The notes below the pieces were generated by a model that saw only the letters and a program-made list of their open reading frames with translations, was not told the DNA's origin and did no database searches. This document shows positions 7,928 to 15,916 of a stretch of DNA of 64,000 bases, in pieces. The number at the start of each line of letters is the position of its first letter. Position 1 is the first letter of the stretch. The translations under genes and the position numbers were made by a program. The DNA is from Actinomycetes bacterium (GTDB lineage Bacteria > Actinomycetota > Acidimicrobiia > Acidimicrobiales > Microtrichaceae): contig JAAEPF010000017.1 in assembly GCA_024222295.1 (NCBI GenBank), positions 124,001-188,000 of the forward strand, given 5' to 3'.

Positions 7928-8413
7928 GTGTCACACATGGTGATCTTCCAGGCGCCGGGTGGTAGCCCCGGTTACAACCAATTCGAGTCGTTGGAGGAGG
8001 CGGTTGCCTTCGTGGAGTCGCTCCGCAACGAAAAGGATGTCACTAACGCCCGGATGTTCGCGCTCGAGGAGATCAAGTTCGACCTCAAGCCGTACTTCAA
8101 GGTGGAGCTACAGGCGTTGACCGCTGGATCACCGGCCCCGGCGCCGGAGCCAGACCCGGCGCCCGAACCGCCGGCAGAGCCAGTCGCTGAGCCGGTGGCC
8201 GATGCCGCGCCCGAGGCGGCGCCGGTCGACCCCGCTGCTGCACCGCCGCCACCGGTGGCCGAGCCCGCTCCCGCAAGCACCTTCGGAGCGTTCAGTGACC
8301 AGCAGCCGGCGCCTGCGCCGGCACCGGCACCACCGCCTCCCGACGCCGTGCCGGCGCCTGAGGCCGCACCCGAGCCGGAGCAGCCGGCGCGACGCGGCCT
8401 GTTCGGCCGCTGA
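7928..8413 (+). CDS. Small acidic protein with conserved head and long Pro/Ala/Glu tail, unknown function
   Basis: 161 residues, GTG start with an AGGAGG ten bases upstream. The first 65 residues look folded (SHMVIFQAPGGSPGYNQFE, then ALEEIKFDLKPYFKVELQAL), with a pattern suggesting a small alpha/beta unit. The rest is a low-complexity tail of Pro, Ala and Glu (about residues 67-152) ending in a basic RRGLFGR, which looks like a retained docking motif. No family is recognised. The tail is probably extended and flexible, so a role as an adaptor or tethered cytoplasmic protein is plausible but unproven. Confidence 0.65.
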   Translation: MSHMVIFQAPGGSPGYNQFESLEEAVAFVESLRNEKDVTNARMFALEEIKFDLKPYFKVELQALTAGSPAPAPEPDPAPEPPAEPVAEPVADAAPEAAPVDPAAAPPPPVAEPAPASTFGAFSDQQPAPAPAPAPPPPDAVPAPEAAPEPEQPARRGLFGR

Positions 8414-8475
8414 GCAGCCGATTCCGCTGACCTGAGCGGGGTTGGGTCCTCGGAACCGGCCTGGCTGAGGGTTTG

Positions 8476-8859
8476 CTAGGCGATAACCAGCACGGCGCTG
8501 ACCACGAGGATGCTCACGATCGCGCCGATCAGCATTGCAGTTCCGAACACGCTGACTGCCAGAAGCACCGCGGCGCGGATCCGACGGCCCAACGAGACAC
8601 GCACATCCGAGGCCTTGAGGTGAATCGGCTCATCGGGAGCCTGCACGAGCACGGGGGTGTCGATGCCGGAGATGTGTGCGACGGTCAGTTCCCCGCCGGG
8701 GAACCGGCTGGGCGCGGTCTCAGCCCCGGCCACCCCGTCGAGGGACGAAACGGCGCCCGCCATGGCAGGCTGAGGTATCGGGCGCCTGCCGAACAGCGCC
8801 AGCCCGAACAGGGCTGCGGAGCCCACGACGACCACCAAGCCGATGAGTAGTGCTGACAT
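8476..8859 (-). CDS. Membrane protein of unknown function, two membrane segments
   Basis: 127 residues with an N-terminal membrane segment (MSALLIGLVVVVGSAALFGLA), a central polar domain of about 60 residues (GGELTVAHISGIDTPVLVQA and surroundings) and a C-terminal segment (AAVLLAVSVFGTAMLIGAIV with a short tail). The ATG at 8859 is chosen because it begins directly with the first segment; TACACT lies 10 bases upstream on this strand as a probable -10 box. Its start codon shares bases with the start of the protease gene on the other strand (CATG). Family not recognised. Confidence 0.6.
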   Translation of the reverse strand: MSALLIGLVVVVGSAALFGLALFGRRPIPQPAMAGAVSSLDGVAGAETAPSRFPGGELTVAHISGIDTPVLVQAPDEPIHLKASDVRVSLGRRIRAAVLLAVSVFGTAMLIGAIVSILVVSAVLVIA

Positions 8860-10057
8860 GACCCCCGGAAGTGTATCGCCGTCTCCAGAGGAGCCGGTTG
8901 GCGCGCCGGGGGACCAGGCGACAGTCGACGCACCGGACGCGTCGCAACCGAAGCGCCGTCGTCGCTGGTGGTTGTGGGGAATGGCAGGCGTGCTGGTCGT
9001 GGGTGCCGTGCTCGGCTTCCTCTTCGTGCCCACGCCCTATGTGCTCATCCAACCCGGAGCCGTGCGCGCCGCCGAGGATCGCATAGAGGTGAGTGGGGCG
9101 CAGAGCTACGACGACGACGGGCAGATCCTCTTCACCACCGTCTACGTGGACCAGGCGACCCTGTTCGGGCTGATGCGCGGCTCGTTCGACGACGCCATCG
9201 AGGTGCGTACCCAGGATGAGGTCTACGGCAAGCGAGGCAAGGACGAGACCCGCGAGATCAATCGCCAACAGATGGACCTGTCGAAGCTGGTGGCAACGAT
9301 GGCGGCACTCGACGAGCTCGGCTACGCCACGCGTTTCGCCGCCGAGGGCGCGCACGTGCTCGAGGTCACCGACAGCGCTCCCGTTTCGTCGCAGATCCTC
9401 CCGGGCGACGTGATCGTCGGAGTCGACGGCATCGAGGTGACGTTGCCGGCGGACCTGCGAGCCGCCCTCTTGGACAAGTCACCCGGTGACGAGGTGACGG
9501 TCTCGGTCCGCCGCGCGGTGGCCCCCACAGGCGAGTCCGCGTCGGGTGAGGGAGCCGATTTGGAGCTCCTGGAAGTGACGACGGAGCTTGCAGCTGCAGA
9601 CGAGACAGGCGTCGAGGCCGATCAGGGTGTCGAGGAGCCCGACGCGCCCCGTGCGGTGCTCGGCGTGAGCGTCGAGCCCTGGAACCCGAGCGTGCAGTCC
9701 GATGTGGAGGTCGAGATCGACTCGGGCACCGTCACGGGGCCCTCAGCCGGCCTCGCGTGGGCGCTGGCGGTCATCGACACCCTCACACCCGGCTCGCTGA
9801 CCGGCGATCGCAACGTTGCGGTGACCGGCGAGATCCTCGCGGACGGATCGATAGGAGTCATCGGCGGCATTCCGCAGAAGGTCGCCACGGTGGCACGCAA
9901 CGGCGTGACCGTGTTCCTCTATCCGGCGGACACCCCGGCTGAGGAGCAGGAGGAGATGCGCCGCATTGCCGGCGACGACGTCGAGTTGGTGCCCGTGGCG
10001 AAGCTCGCCGATGCCGTCGAGTACCTGGCACCCGACGGGCTGCCCGGCGCCGACTGA
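8858..10057 (+). CDS. YlbL-type membrane-anchored PDZ/Lon-domain protease
   Basis: A membrane-tethered protease with extracytoplasmic PDZ and S16 (Lon-like) domains, as in YlbL/LonBA-type proteins, probably involved in envelope quality control. Residues 1-34 are polar and basic, followed by one membrane segment (LWGMAGVLVVGAVLGFLFV). The PDZ core (SSQILPGDVIVGVDGIEV) lies near residues 180-200. In the C-terminal domain the catalytic serine sits in GTVTGPSAGLAWAL and the lysine in IGGIPQKVATV, so the Ser-Lys dyad is intact. About 50 acidic residues between PDZ and Lon are unusual. ATG 8858 is preferred; ATG 8843 is possible. The final ATP-independent YlbL length is about 340-400. Confidence 0.85.
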   Translation: MTPGSVSPSPEEPVGAPGDQATVDAPDASQPKRRRRWWLWGMAGVLVVGAVLGFLFVPTPYVLIQPGAVRAAEDRIEVSGAQSYDDDGQILFTTVYVDQATLFGLMRGSFDDAIEVRTQDEVYGKRGKDETREINRQQMDLSKLVATMAALDELGYATRFAAEGAHVLEVTDSAPVSSQILPGDVIVGVDGIEVTLPADLRAALLDKSPGDEVTVSVRRAVAPTGESASGEGADLELLEVTTELAAADETGVEADQGVEEPDAPRAVLGVSVEPWNPSVQSDVEVEIDSGTVTGPSAGLAWALAVIDTLTPGSLTGDRNVAVTGEILADGSIGVIGGIPQKVATVARNGVTVFLYPADTPAEEQEEMRRIAGDDVELVPVAKLADAVEYLAPDGLPGAD

Positions 10058-10135
10058 GCACTCCCGGGGCCACCCGGCCCGCGGAATCGGACTGTTGGGC
10101 TTCGATATGTCCGCCACGGGCACCGGGTGGTTCCC

Positions 10136-10141
10136 TACGAT
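10136..10141 (+). promoter_or_regulatory. -10 hexamer TACGAT, leaderless start of the DivIVA-like gene
   Basis: TACGAT is followed by six bases and then the ATG at 10148, with no ribosome binding site. This fixes the start downstream of the alternative GTG at 10127. Confidence 0.5.
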
Positions 10142-10147
10142 CGACCC

Positions 10148-12556
10148 ATGAGCGATGCCCTTCCCGACATTCCGGACCTCGATGCTTCCAAGGTTTCCGG
10201 CGCGAGTTTCGGCCGGTCGCGAAAGGGCTTCGAACCCACCGAGGTCCGCAAGCTGCTTGGCCGCGTGGCTGATGCGCTGCGTGTCTACGAGCAACGCGAT
10301 GGCCAGCTGGTGGCGCGGGTCGAGGACCTGAGCCGACGCCTTGACGAGGCCGAGGAGTTCGACGAGGACCGGGTGACCGAGATTCTCGGCGCCGAGACCG
10401 CCCGGATCGTCGCAGCGGCGCGCTCGGCGGCAACGGAGATGCGCGGCGAGGCCGAGCGGGAGTCCAAGGAGCTGCTCGACACAACCCGCGCCGAAGCCGA
10501 GGAGACGGCCGCGGACCTGGTTGCCGAGGCATCGCAGGACCGCGAAGCAGCCGGCAGGGCGCGCTCCGAGGCGGAGTCGGCTGCAGCGGAGATCGTGTCG
10601 GAGGCCACCGAGTCGGCCGAGAAGGCCATGGCCTCGGCAACAGCCGAGGCCGAGGAGACCCGCACCAGTGCCACCGCCGAGGCCGAATCCCTCACGAGTG
10701 CTGCAAAGGAAGAGTCGGAGCGACTCCGTTCGGATGCCCAGAGCCGGCACGACGAGATGATCGAAGCAGCCTCGAGTGTGCTGGGAGAGCGCACCGCCGA
10801 GGCGCAGGAGGCTGCCGACGCGCTTCGCGAGAAGGCCGAAGCGGCTCTGGCTGACGCCGAGGAACGAGCGGCCACCGAGCTGGACAACGCTCGCACCGAA
10901 GCGCAGCGTCTGGTTGCCGAGGCCAGGGACACTGCGGCCATAGAGGTGGAACAGGCGCGCGAGAAGGGCCGCGAGATGGTGGCTGAGGCCCGCGAGGTGC
11001 GACAGCGCATGCTGCGGGACCTGGCCGAGAAGAGCCGTGCGGGTCGCCAGAAGGTCGAAGCGGCCAAGGCGGCGCGTGCTGGAGTGGTCGACGCGATCCG
11101 CGGCGTCGTGGGCAACCTGGAGCAGACCCTCGGGGGGCTCGACGACGGGGACCGGGACCTCAAGCGCCTCGCCGATGCCGCTGCGGCCGGCGTGCCCGAC
11201 GACGTGGACACCGTGGCTCGCGAGCTCGAGGCGGCGCTCGAGGGTGCATCCGATGTCGATTCCGGGGTCGGTGCGGGTGCGGAGCCGGACGATCAGTCCG
11301 CCGAGGAGGCCGAGGAATCCCCCGACGAGGTGGCGCCGGACGCACAGGATGCAGATTCCCCCGACGAGGCCGAGGACGACACGCAGGCATCCGCCGAGTC
11401 CGGGCCGGACGAGGTCGTCACCGAAGATGCGGACCTCACCGAAGAAGTCGGGGCAGATGATGCTGGCGCAGATGAGGCGGACGGGACCGCTGCGGTGCCC
11501 GGGTCCGGGGCAGGCACCACTGACGGGACCGACAGCGACGACAGCGGCGTGTCGACCGCAACGTCATCAGGTGATGCCAACGGCGGAGACGGGCCGGCAC
11601 GGGGCATGGCAACTGCCGGTGCGGGGAGCCAGATGGCCTCGGTGCACGACCTCTTCGAGAAGCTGCGCTCCGACGATGATGCGCCGGACGTCGCGGCTCA
11701 CCCTGCGGGCGCCGAGGGCGCGATCGACCTGACCGAAGACGATGCCGAACCCTCGGCGGACAGCGCCGTGGCTGACGGCAATGCCGCGACTTCCCCGGTC
11801 GTGGCTGGCGATGCCACCGACACCTCGGTGGAGCCGGAGTCGACCGGCAACCTCGCACTCGCCACCGAAGCCGGGGAGCAGAGCCTTCTCGACCGTCGTG
11901 ACGAGCTGCTTGCCCCCGCCGAGAGGCTGCTGGCCCGCAACCTGAAGCGCCTGGTGGGCGACGAGCAGAACGAGGTGCTCGACCGGGCCCGCCGGATCAA
12001 GCGCGGTCGCGCCGAGCTCGAAGACCTGCTCAGCGAGGACGCCTCCACGACGTTCGTGGAGGGCCTGGCCGAGCCCTACCTGCTGGCAGCAGCGGCGGGT
12101 GCGCAGATGTGGTCGGAACTGTCCGTCGCCGACCTGGTCGAGCCGGCAGCGCCCGACGTACAGGATCGCCTCGCCAAGCAGGTCGCGGAGCTCCTGGAAC
12201 TCCGGCGGGTGCATGTGCGCGAGGCCCTCGAGCAGCACGACCGGGCGGGAGCCGACCCCTCGGAGCTGGTCGACGAGATGCGCGCCGCCTACCGCGAGCT
12301 CAGGGCCACCAGCGTGCCGGAGCTTGCCGCCGACCTTGCGTCGGGCGGGTTCAACAGCGGGATTTCGACCGCTGCCGGCGACGATGCAACGTGGAAGTGG
12401 ATCCCCGACAACGGTGGCCTGCCGTGTGCCGACGCAGAAGACAATGCCCTGCAGGGCCCGATCGCGTGCGGCGCCGATTTCCCCACGGGCGACTCCCTGC
12501 CGCCCGCACACCCGGGCTGCCGCTGCATCTTGGTGCCCGAGAGCGCCGATCAGTGA
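10148..12556 (+). CDS. Giant DivIVA-like coiled-coil protein with phage-head-type HPGCRC C-terminus
   Basis: 802 residues in four parts. Residues 10-45 (FGRSRKGFEPTEVRKLLGRV) match the DivIVA membrane-curvature domain. Residues 45-345 are a long Ala/Glu/Arg coiled coil. Residues 375-590 are highly acidic and disordered. Residues 600-802 are helical again and end with WKWIPDNGGLPCADAEDN and PPAHPGCRCILVP, the Cys/His pattern normally found at the C-terminus of Mu gpF-like minor head proteins of phages. DivIVA proteins organise polar growth and division in actinobacteria, so a cytoskeletal scaffold is the likely role; the meaning of the phage-like end is unknown. It sits between the YlbL protease and UPF0182 genes in the same direction. 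Confidence 0.75.
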   Translation: MSDALPDIPDLDASKVSGASFGRSRKGFEPTEVRKLLGRVADALRVYEQRDGQLVARVEDLSRRLDEAEEFDEDRVTEILGAETARIVAAARSAATEMRGEAERESKELLDTTRAEAEETAADLVAEASQDREAAGRARSEAESAAAEIVSEATESAEKAMASATAEAEETRTSATAEAESLTSAAKEESERLRSDAQSRHDEMIEAASSVLGERTAEAQEAADALREKAEAALADAEERAATELDNARTEAQRLVAEARDTAAIEVEQAREKGREMVAEAREVRQRMLRDLAEKSRAGRQKVEAAKAARAGVVDAIRGVVGNLEQTLGGLDDGDRDLKRLADAAAAGVPDDVDTVARELEAALEGASDVDSGVGAGAEPDDQSAEEAEESPDEVAPDAQDADSPDEAEDDTQASAESGPDEVVTEDADLTEEVGADDAGADEADGTAAVPGSGAGTTDGTDSDDSGVSTATSSGDANGGDGPARGMATAGAGSQMASVHDLFEKLRSDDDAPDVAAHPAGAEGAIDLTEDDAEPSADSAVADGNAATSPVVAGDATDTSVEPESTGNLALATEAGEQSLLDRRDELLAPAERLLARNLKRLVGDEQNEVLDRARRIKRGRAELEDLLSEDASTTFVEGLAEPYLLAAAAGAQMWSELSVADLVEPAAPDVQDRLAKQVAELLELRRVHVREALEQHDRAGADPSELVDEMRAAYRELRATSVPELAADLASGGFNSGISTAAGDDATWKWIPDNGGLPCADAEDNALQGPIACGADFPTGDSLPPAHPGCRCILVPESADQ

Positions 12557-12632
12557 GCCACGGATCACCGTTGCAGATGCCCGCCGACCCCGCTTGAGGG
12601 CAATGCGAACCTGCGGGTGGCCCGCCACGCTC

Positions 12633-12638
12633 TAACCT
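12633..12638 (+). promoter_or_regulatory. -10 hexamer TAACCT before the UPF0182 gene
   Basis: TAACCT lies eight bases before the GTG at 12647. No Shine-Dalgarno sequence is present, suggesting a leaderless transcript and supporting GTG over the ATG at 12665. Confidence 0.45.
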
Positions 12639-12646
12639 GAGCGATC

Positions 12647-15600
12647 GTGCGGTACCCATCGGACATGCCGAAACGCTCCAAGGAGCCCCGCGAAAGGAAC
12701 CCCCGTCGCGGGCGGGTGATCGCAGCGGTCGCGCTGGCGGTTATAGCGGTGCTCGCCCTGTCGATGCGCGCGATCGCCACTTTCTGGACCGACTGGCTCT
12801 GGTTCGACGACCTCGAGCGTGGCTCGGTGTGGACGAGCCTGCTGTCAGCCAAGGTCAGCCTGGCCGTTGTCGCCACGCTGGGGTTCTTCCTGATCGCGTG
12901 GATCAATCTGATGGTGGCCGAGCGCCTCTCACCGTCGCTGGGCGCACTCTCCATCCAGGACGAAGTGCTCGAGCGCTACCAGTCGGCTGTTGCAGGCCGC
13001 CAACGGTTGTTGCTGTTCGTCGTGTCGCTGGCTGTCGCCCTGGTGCCGGGCATCGGCGCCGGCGGCGAGTGGAAGACCTGGCTGCTATTCCGCTTCGGTG
13101 GTTCTTTCGGCGTCGACGACCCCCAATTCAACACCGACATCGGGTTCTACATCTTCAAGCTGCCGTTCCTGTCGCTCGTGGTCGACTGGGTGTTCGGGTT
13201 CCTGCTCGTAACCCTCATCTTGGTGGTGGCGCTTTACTACCTCAACGGTTCGATCCGCATGCAGGCCCAGGGTGAGCGGATCTCGGGCAGCGCCAAGGCC
13301 CACCTGTCGGTGATCCTGGCCCTGCTCGCCATCGTCAAGGCGGCCGACTATTGGCTGCAGCGCTACGAGCTGACCCTCCAGCAGCGCGACTCGTTCGACG
13401 GTGCCGGCTACACGGCGGTCAACGCCACGCTGCCGGCACTGCAGTTGTTGATTCTCGTGGCCCTGTTCGCCGCGTTGCTGTTCGTGATCAACATCCGCCG
13501 ACGCGGCTGGGTGTTGCCGGCGATTGCGATAGCGCTCTGGGCCATCACTTCGGTGGTGCTGGCGGGGCTCTACCCGGCGTTCGTGCAGCGCTTCCAGGTG
13601 TCGCCCGCCGAGCTCAACAAGGAGGAGCCGTTCATCGAGCGCAACATCGAGGCCACGCGCACGGCGCTCGGAGTGGACTCGGTCGAGACCAACGACCTCA
13701 ACTACGACGAGAACCTCACAGTCGAGGAGATCGCGGGACAGCGCGCCAACATCGACCTGGCCCGGGTCATGGATCCGTCCGCGCTCGACCAGACGTTCCA
13801 GACCCTCGAGTTCGGCCGCCCCTACTACGAGTTCCGCGACATCGACGTCGACCGCTACGTGCTCGGCAACCAGCCGCCCACAGTCGCCGACGTAGGCAAC
13901 GCGGAGGTCGAGGAGGAGGCCCAGGAGGAGATCGAGGAAGTCCAGGAATCGGGTGACCTCGACGTGTCCAAGAATCCCGACGGCCCGACGCCGGTGGTCA
14001 TCGCGACCCGCGAGCTCCAACCCGAGGGCATCGCCGAGCCGCGCACCTGGGAAAAGGAGCACCTGGTCTTCACGCATGGCTATGCGGGTGCCCTTGCCCC
14101 GGCCAACCAGGCCAACGACAGCGGCCAGCCCAACTTCATCCTCAGTGGCATCCCGGCCATCACCACCTTCCTGCCTCCGCTCGACCGACCCGAGATCTAC
14201 GTCGGTGAGGGAATGGATGGCTACGCGATCGTCGACACGTCCCAGACCGAGCTCACCGAGGATTCGCTCGAGGCCGAGTACAACGGCACCACCGGCGTCA
14301 ACATCAACAACTTCTGGCGCAAGGCCGCGTTCTCCCTGAGGTTCTCCGAGATCGACCCCTTGATCTCCGACCTGCTCACCGACGAATCGCGGATCATCTA
14401 CAACCGCGACGCGGTGCAGCGCGTGGAGCTGCTCGCCCCCTACCTGCTGCTCGACCCTGATCCGTATCCGGTGCTGCTCGACGGTGGGATCAAGTACGTG
14501 GTCGACGGCTACACCACGTCGGGCAAATACCCCTACGGCGAGAGCTTCATCGCAGCGGACCTCGACCCCGATGCCACCGGCGAGTCGTTCAACTACGTGA
14601 GCAACTCGGTGAAGGCGGTTGTGGACGCCTACGACGGCACGGTGGAGCTCTACCTGTCGGACACACTCTACGGAGGCGAGGACCCCATCATCAGGGCATA
14701 CGCGCAGGCCTTCCCCGACCTCTACAAGGAAACCCTGCCGGCCGGATTGATGGATCACCTGCGCTACCCGGAGCTGCTGTTCAAGATCCAGACCGAGGTA
14801 TGGGCTCGTTATCACCAGGAAAGCCCCTCGACGTTCTTCAACAACTCCGACGAGTGGGCCATTGCCCAGAACCCGCCTTCGGATGCCACCGCGGCGGCTC
14901 CCACACTGGACGCCGCGGGCGTGCCCACCCAGGGCTTCGGCAGGATCGAGCCCTACTTCCAGATGATGCAGCTAACGCCGGAGCGCGAGCCGGAGTTCCT
15001 TCTCACCAGGCCGTTCGTGCTTGCGTCGGCCAACGACAGCGCGCGAAACCTCACCGCGGTGATGGTGGCCAGCAACGACGCCGAGTCCTACGGCCGCCTC
15101 GAGGAAGTGGTCATCCAGGCCAGTGGTGGAGGTGAGGGGGGAGCGACCGACAACCTCGTCGATGGCCCGCTGCAGGCGGCGGAGCGCATCTCCATCTATC
15201 AGCCGGTCTCGGAGTACCAGACTCTGGTCGGCCGCAGCGGTTCGAGCGTGCAGTTCGGCAACCTCCTGATCCTGCCGTTCGGCGACTCTCTGCTGTACCT
15301 GCGGCCGGTTTATGCCCGCCAGGAGAGCAGCGGTGTCAACACCCTCCAACGCATAGCGGTCACCACCGGCGATTCCGTCGGCTTCGGTGAGACGGTCGAC
15401 GAGGCGTTGGCGGACCTGGTTGACGGCTACGAAGCACCCGAAACCGGCACCGAGGAGCCGACCGACGGAGGTGAGCCCTCCGAAGGTGGCGGTGAGACCC
15501 CCGCGGTCGACCAATCCACAGAGGAACTCCTGGCCGAAGCGGACCAGCTCTTCAACGAGGCGGATGCGGCGCTCGAGGCCCGCGATCTTGCCGGATACGA

Positions 15601-15778
15601 GGAGAAGGTCAACGAGGCCCGCGAACTGCTCGAGGAAGCTCTCACGGACCTCCTCGGTCCTGGGGCTGTGGGTGAGGGCGACGCGGCCGATGATCAGTCG
15701 GGAGCCGACGCATCGGCCGGCGGCACCGACGGGGCGGGCGCCGAGTCGCCCACCACGACGGTTGCCGGCGAGACCTGA
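12647..15778 (+). CDS. UPF0182 family large membrane protein
   Basis: 1043 residues, a large envelope protein of the UPF0182 family, widespread in actinobacteria and without known function. The N-terminal third carries seven membrane segments (first about residues 25-43, RVIAAVALAVIAVLALSM); the family motif FWTDWLWFDDL follows the first one. The rest is a large extracytoplasmic domain containing NWVNRHLVYTHG-like sequence (here TWEKEHLVFTHGYAGALAPA). A glutamate-rich insertion near residues 418-436 and a C-terminal tail from about 930 (acidic linker, helical EELLAEADQLFNEADAALEA, then Thr-rich end) go beyond the core. The GTG start fits the -10 hexamer; no operon partner is seen. Confidence 0.9.
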   Translation: MRYPSDMPKRSKEPRERNPRRGRVIAAVALAVIAVLALSMRAIATFWTDWLWFDDLERGSVWTSLLSAKVSLAVVATLGFFLIAWINLMVAERLSPSLGALSIQDEVLERYQSAVAGRQRLLLFVVSLAVALVPGIGAGGEWKTWLLFRFGGSFGVDDPQFNTDIGFYIFKLPFLSLVVDWVFGFLLVTLILVVALYYLNGSIRMQAQGERISGSAKAHLSVILALLAIVKAADYWLQRYELTLQQRDSFDGAGYTAVNATLPALQLLILVALFAALLFVINIRRRGWVLPAIAIALWAITSVVLAGLYPAFVQRFQVSPAELNKEEPFIERNIEATRTALGVDSVETNDLNYDENLTVEEIAGQRANIDLARVMDPSALDQTFQTLEFGRPYYEFRDIDVDRYVLGNQPPTVADVGNAEVEEEAQEEIEEVQESGDLDVSKNPDGPTPVVIATRELQPEGIAEPRTWEKEHLVFTHGYAGALAPANQANDSGQPNFILSGIPAITTFLPPLDRPEIYVGEGMDGYAIVDTSQTELTEDSLEAEYNGTTGVNINNFWRKAAFSLRFSEIDPLISDLLTDESRIIYNRDAVQRVELLAPYLLLDPDPYPVLLDGGIKYVVDGYTTSGKYPYGESFIAADLDPDATGESFNYVSNSVKAVVDAYDGTVELYLSDTLYGGEDPIIRAYAQAFPDLYKETLPAGLMDHLRYPELLFKIQTEVWARYHQESPSTFFNNSDEWAIAQNPPSDATAAAPTLDAAGVPTQGFGRIEPYFQMMQLTPEREPEFLLTRPFVLASANDSARNLTAVMVASNDAESYGRLEEVVIQASGGGEGGATDNLVDGPLQAAERISIYQPVSEYQTLVGRSGSSVQFGNLLILPFGDSLLYLRPVYARQESSGVNTLQRIAVTTGDSVGFGETVDEALADLVDGYEAPETGTEEPTDGGEPSEGGGETPAVDQSTEELLAEADQLFNEADAALEARDLAGYEEKVNEARELLEEALTDLLGPGAVGEGDAADDQSGADASAGGTDGAGAESPTTTVAGET

Positions 15779-15811
15779 TCGGTCCGGCGCGCTCACAGGC
15801 CGGTCTGTGGC

Positions 15812-15841
15812 TTGACTCAGCTGCTTGTGAACGACTGAACT
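15812..15841 (+). promoter_or_regulatory. Possible promoter of the H+-pyrophosphatase gene
   Basis: TTGACT at 15812-15817 and TGAACT at 15836-15841 are separated by 18 bases. The -35 box is good but the -10 box is weak. It lies in the only gap (138 bases) before the gene. Confidence 0.3.
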
Positions 15842-15916
15842 TGCTCCGCAACCCGATCCGAATGGATCCCCCCGGCGCGCCCGGGCAGGGATCGTCATCA
15901 CCTCCAGGGAACCCAG

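Noticed and set aside
11290-11620. Acidic low-complexity DNA that resembles a repeat array
   Set aside because: The GCCGAGGAGG/GACGAC-type periodicity is explained by the acidic coding region of the DivIVA-like gene; no exact repeat unit or spacers.
13085-14815. 576-codon minus-strand open frame opposite UPF0182
   Set aside because: Composition of an antisense shadow (Val/Glu/Leu/Arg with many His); UPF0182 covers the region on the plus strand.
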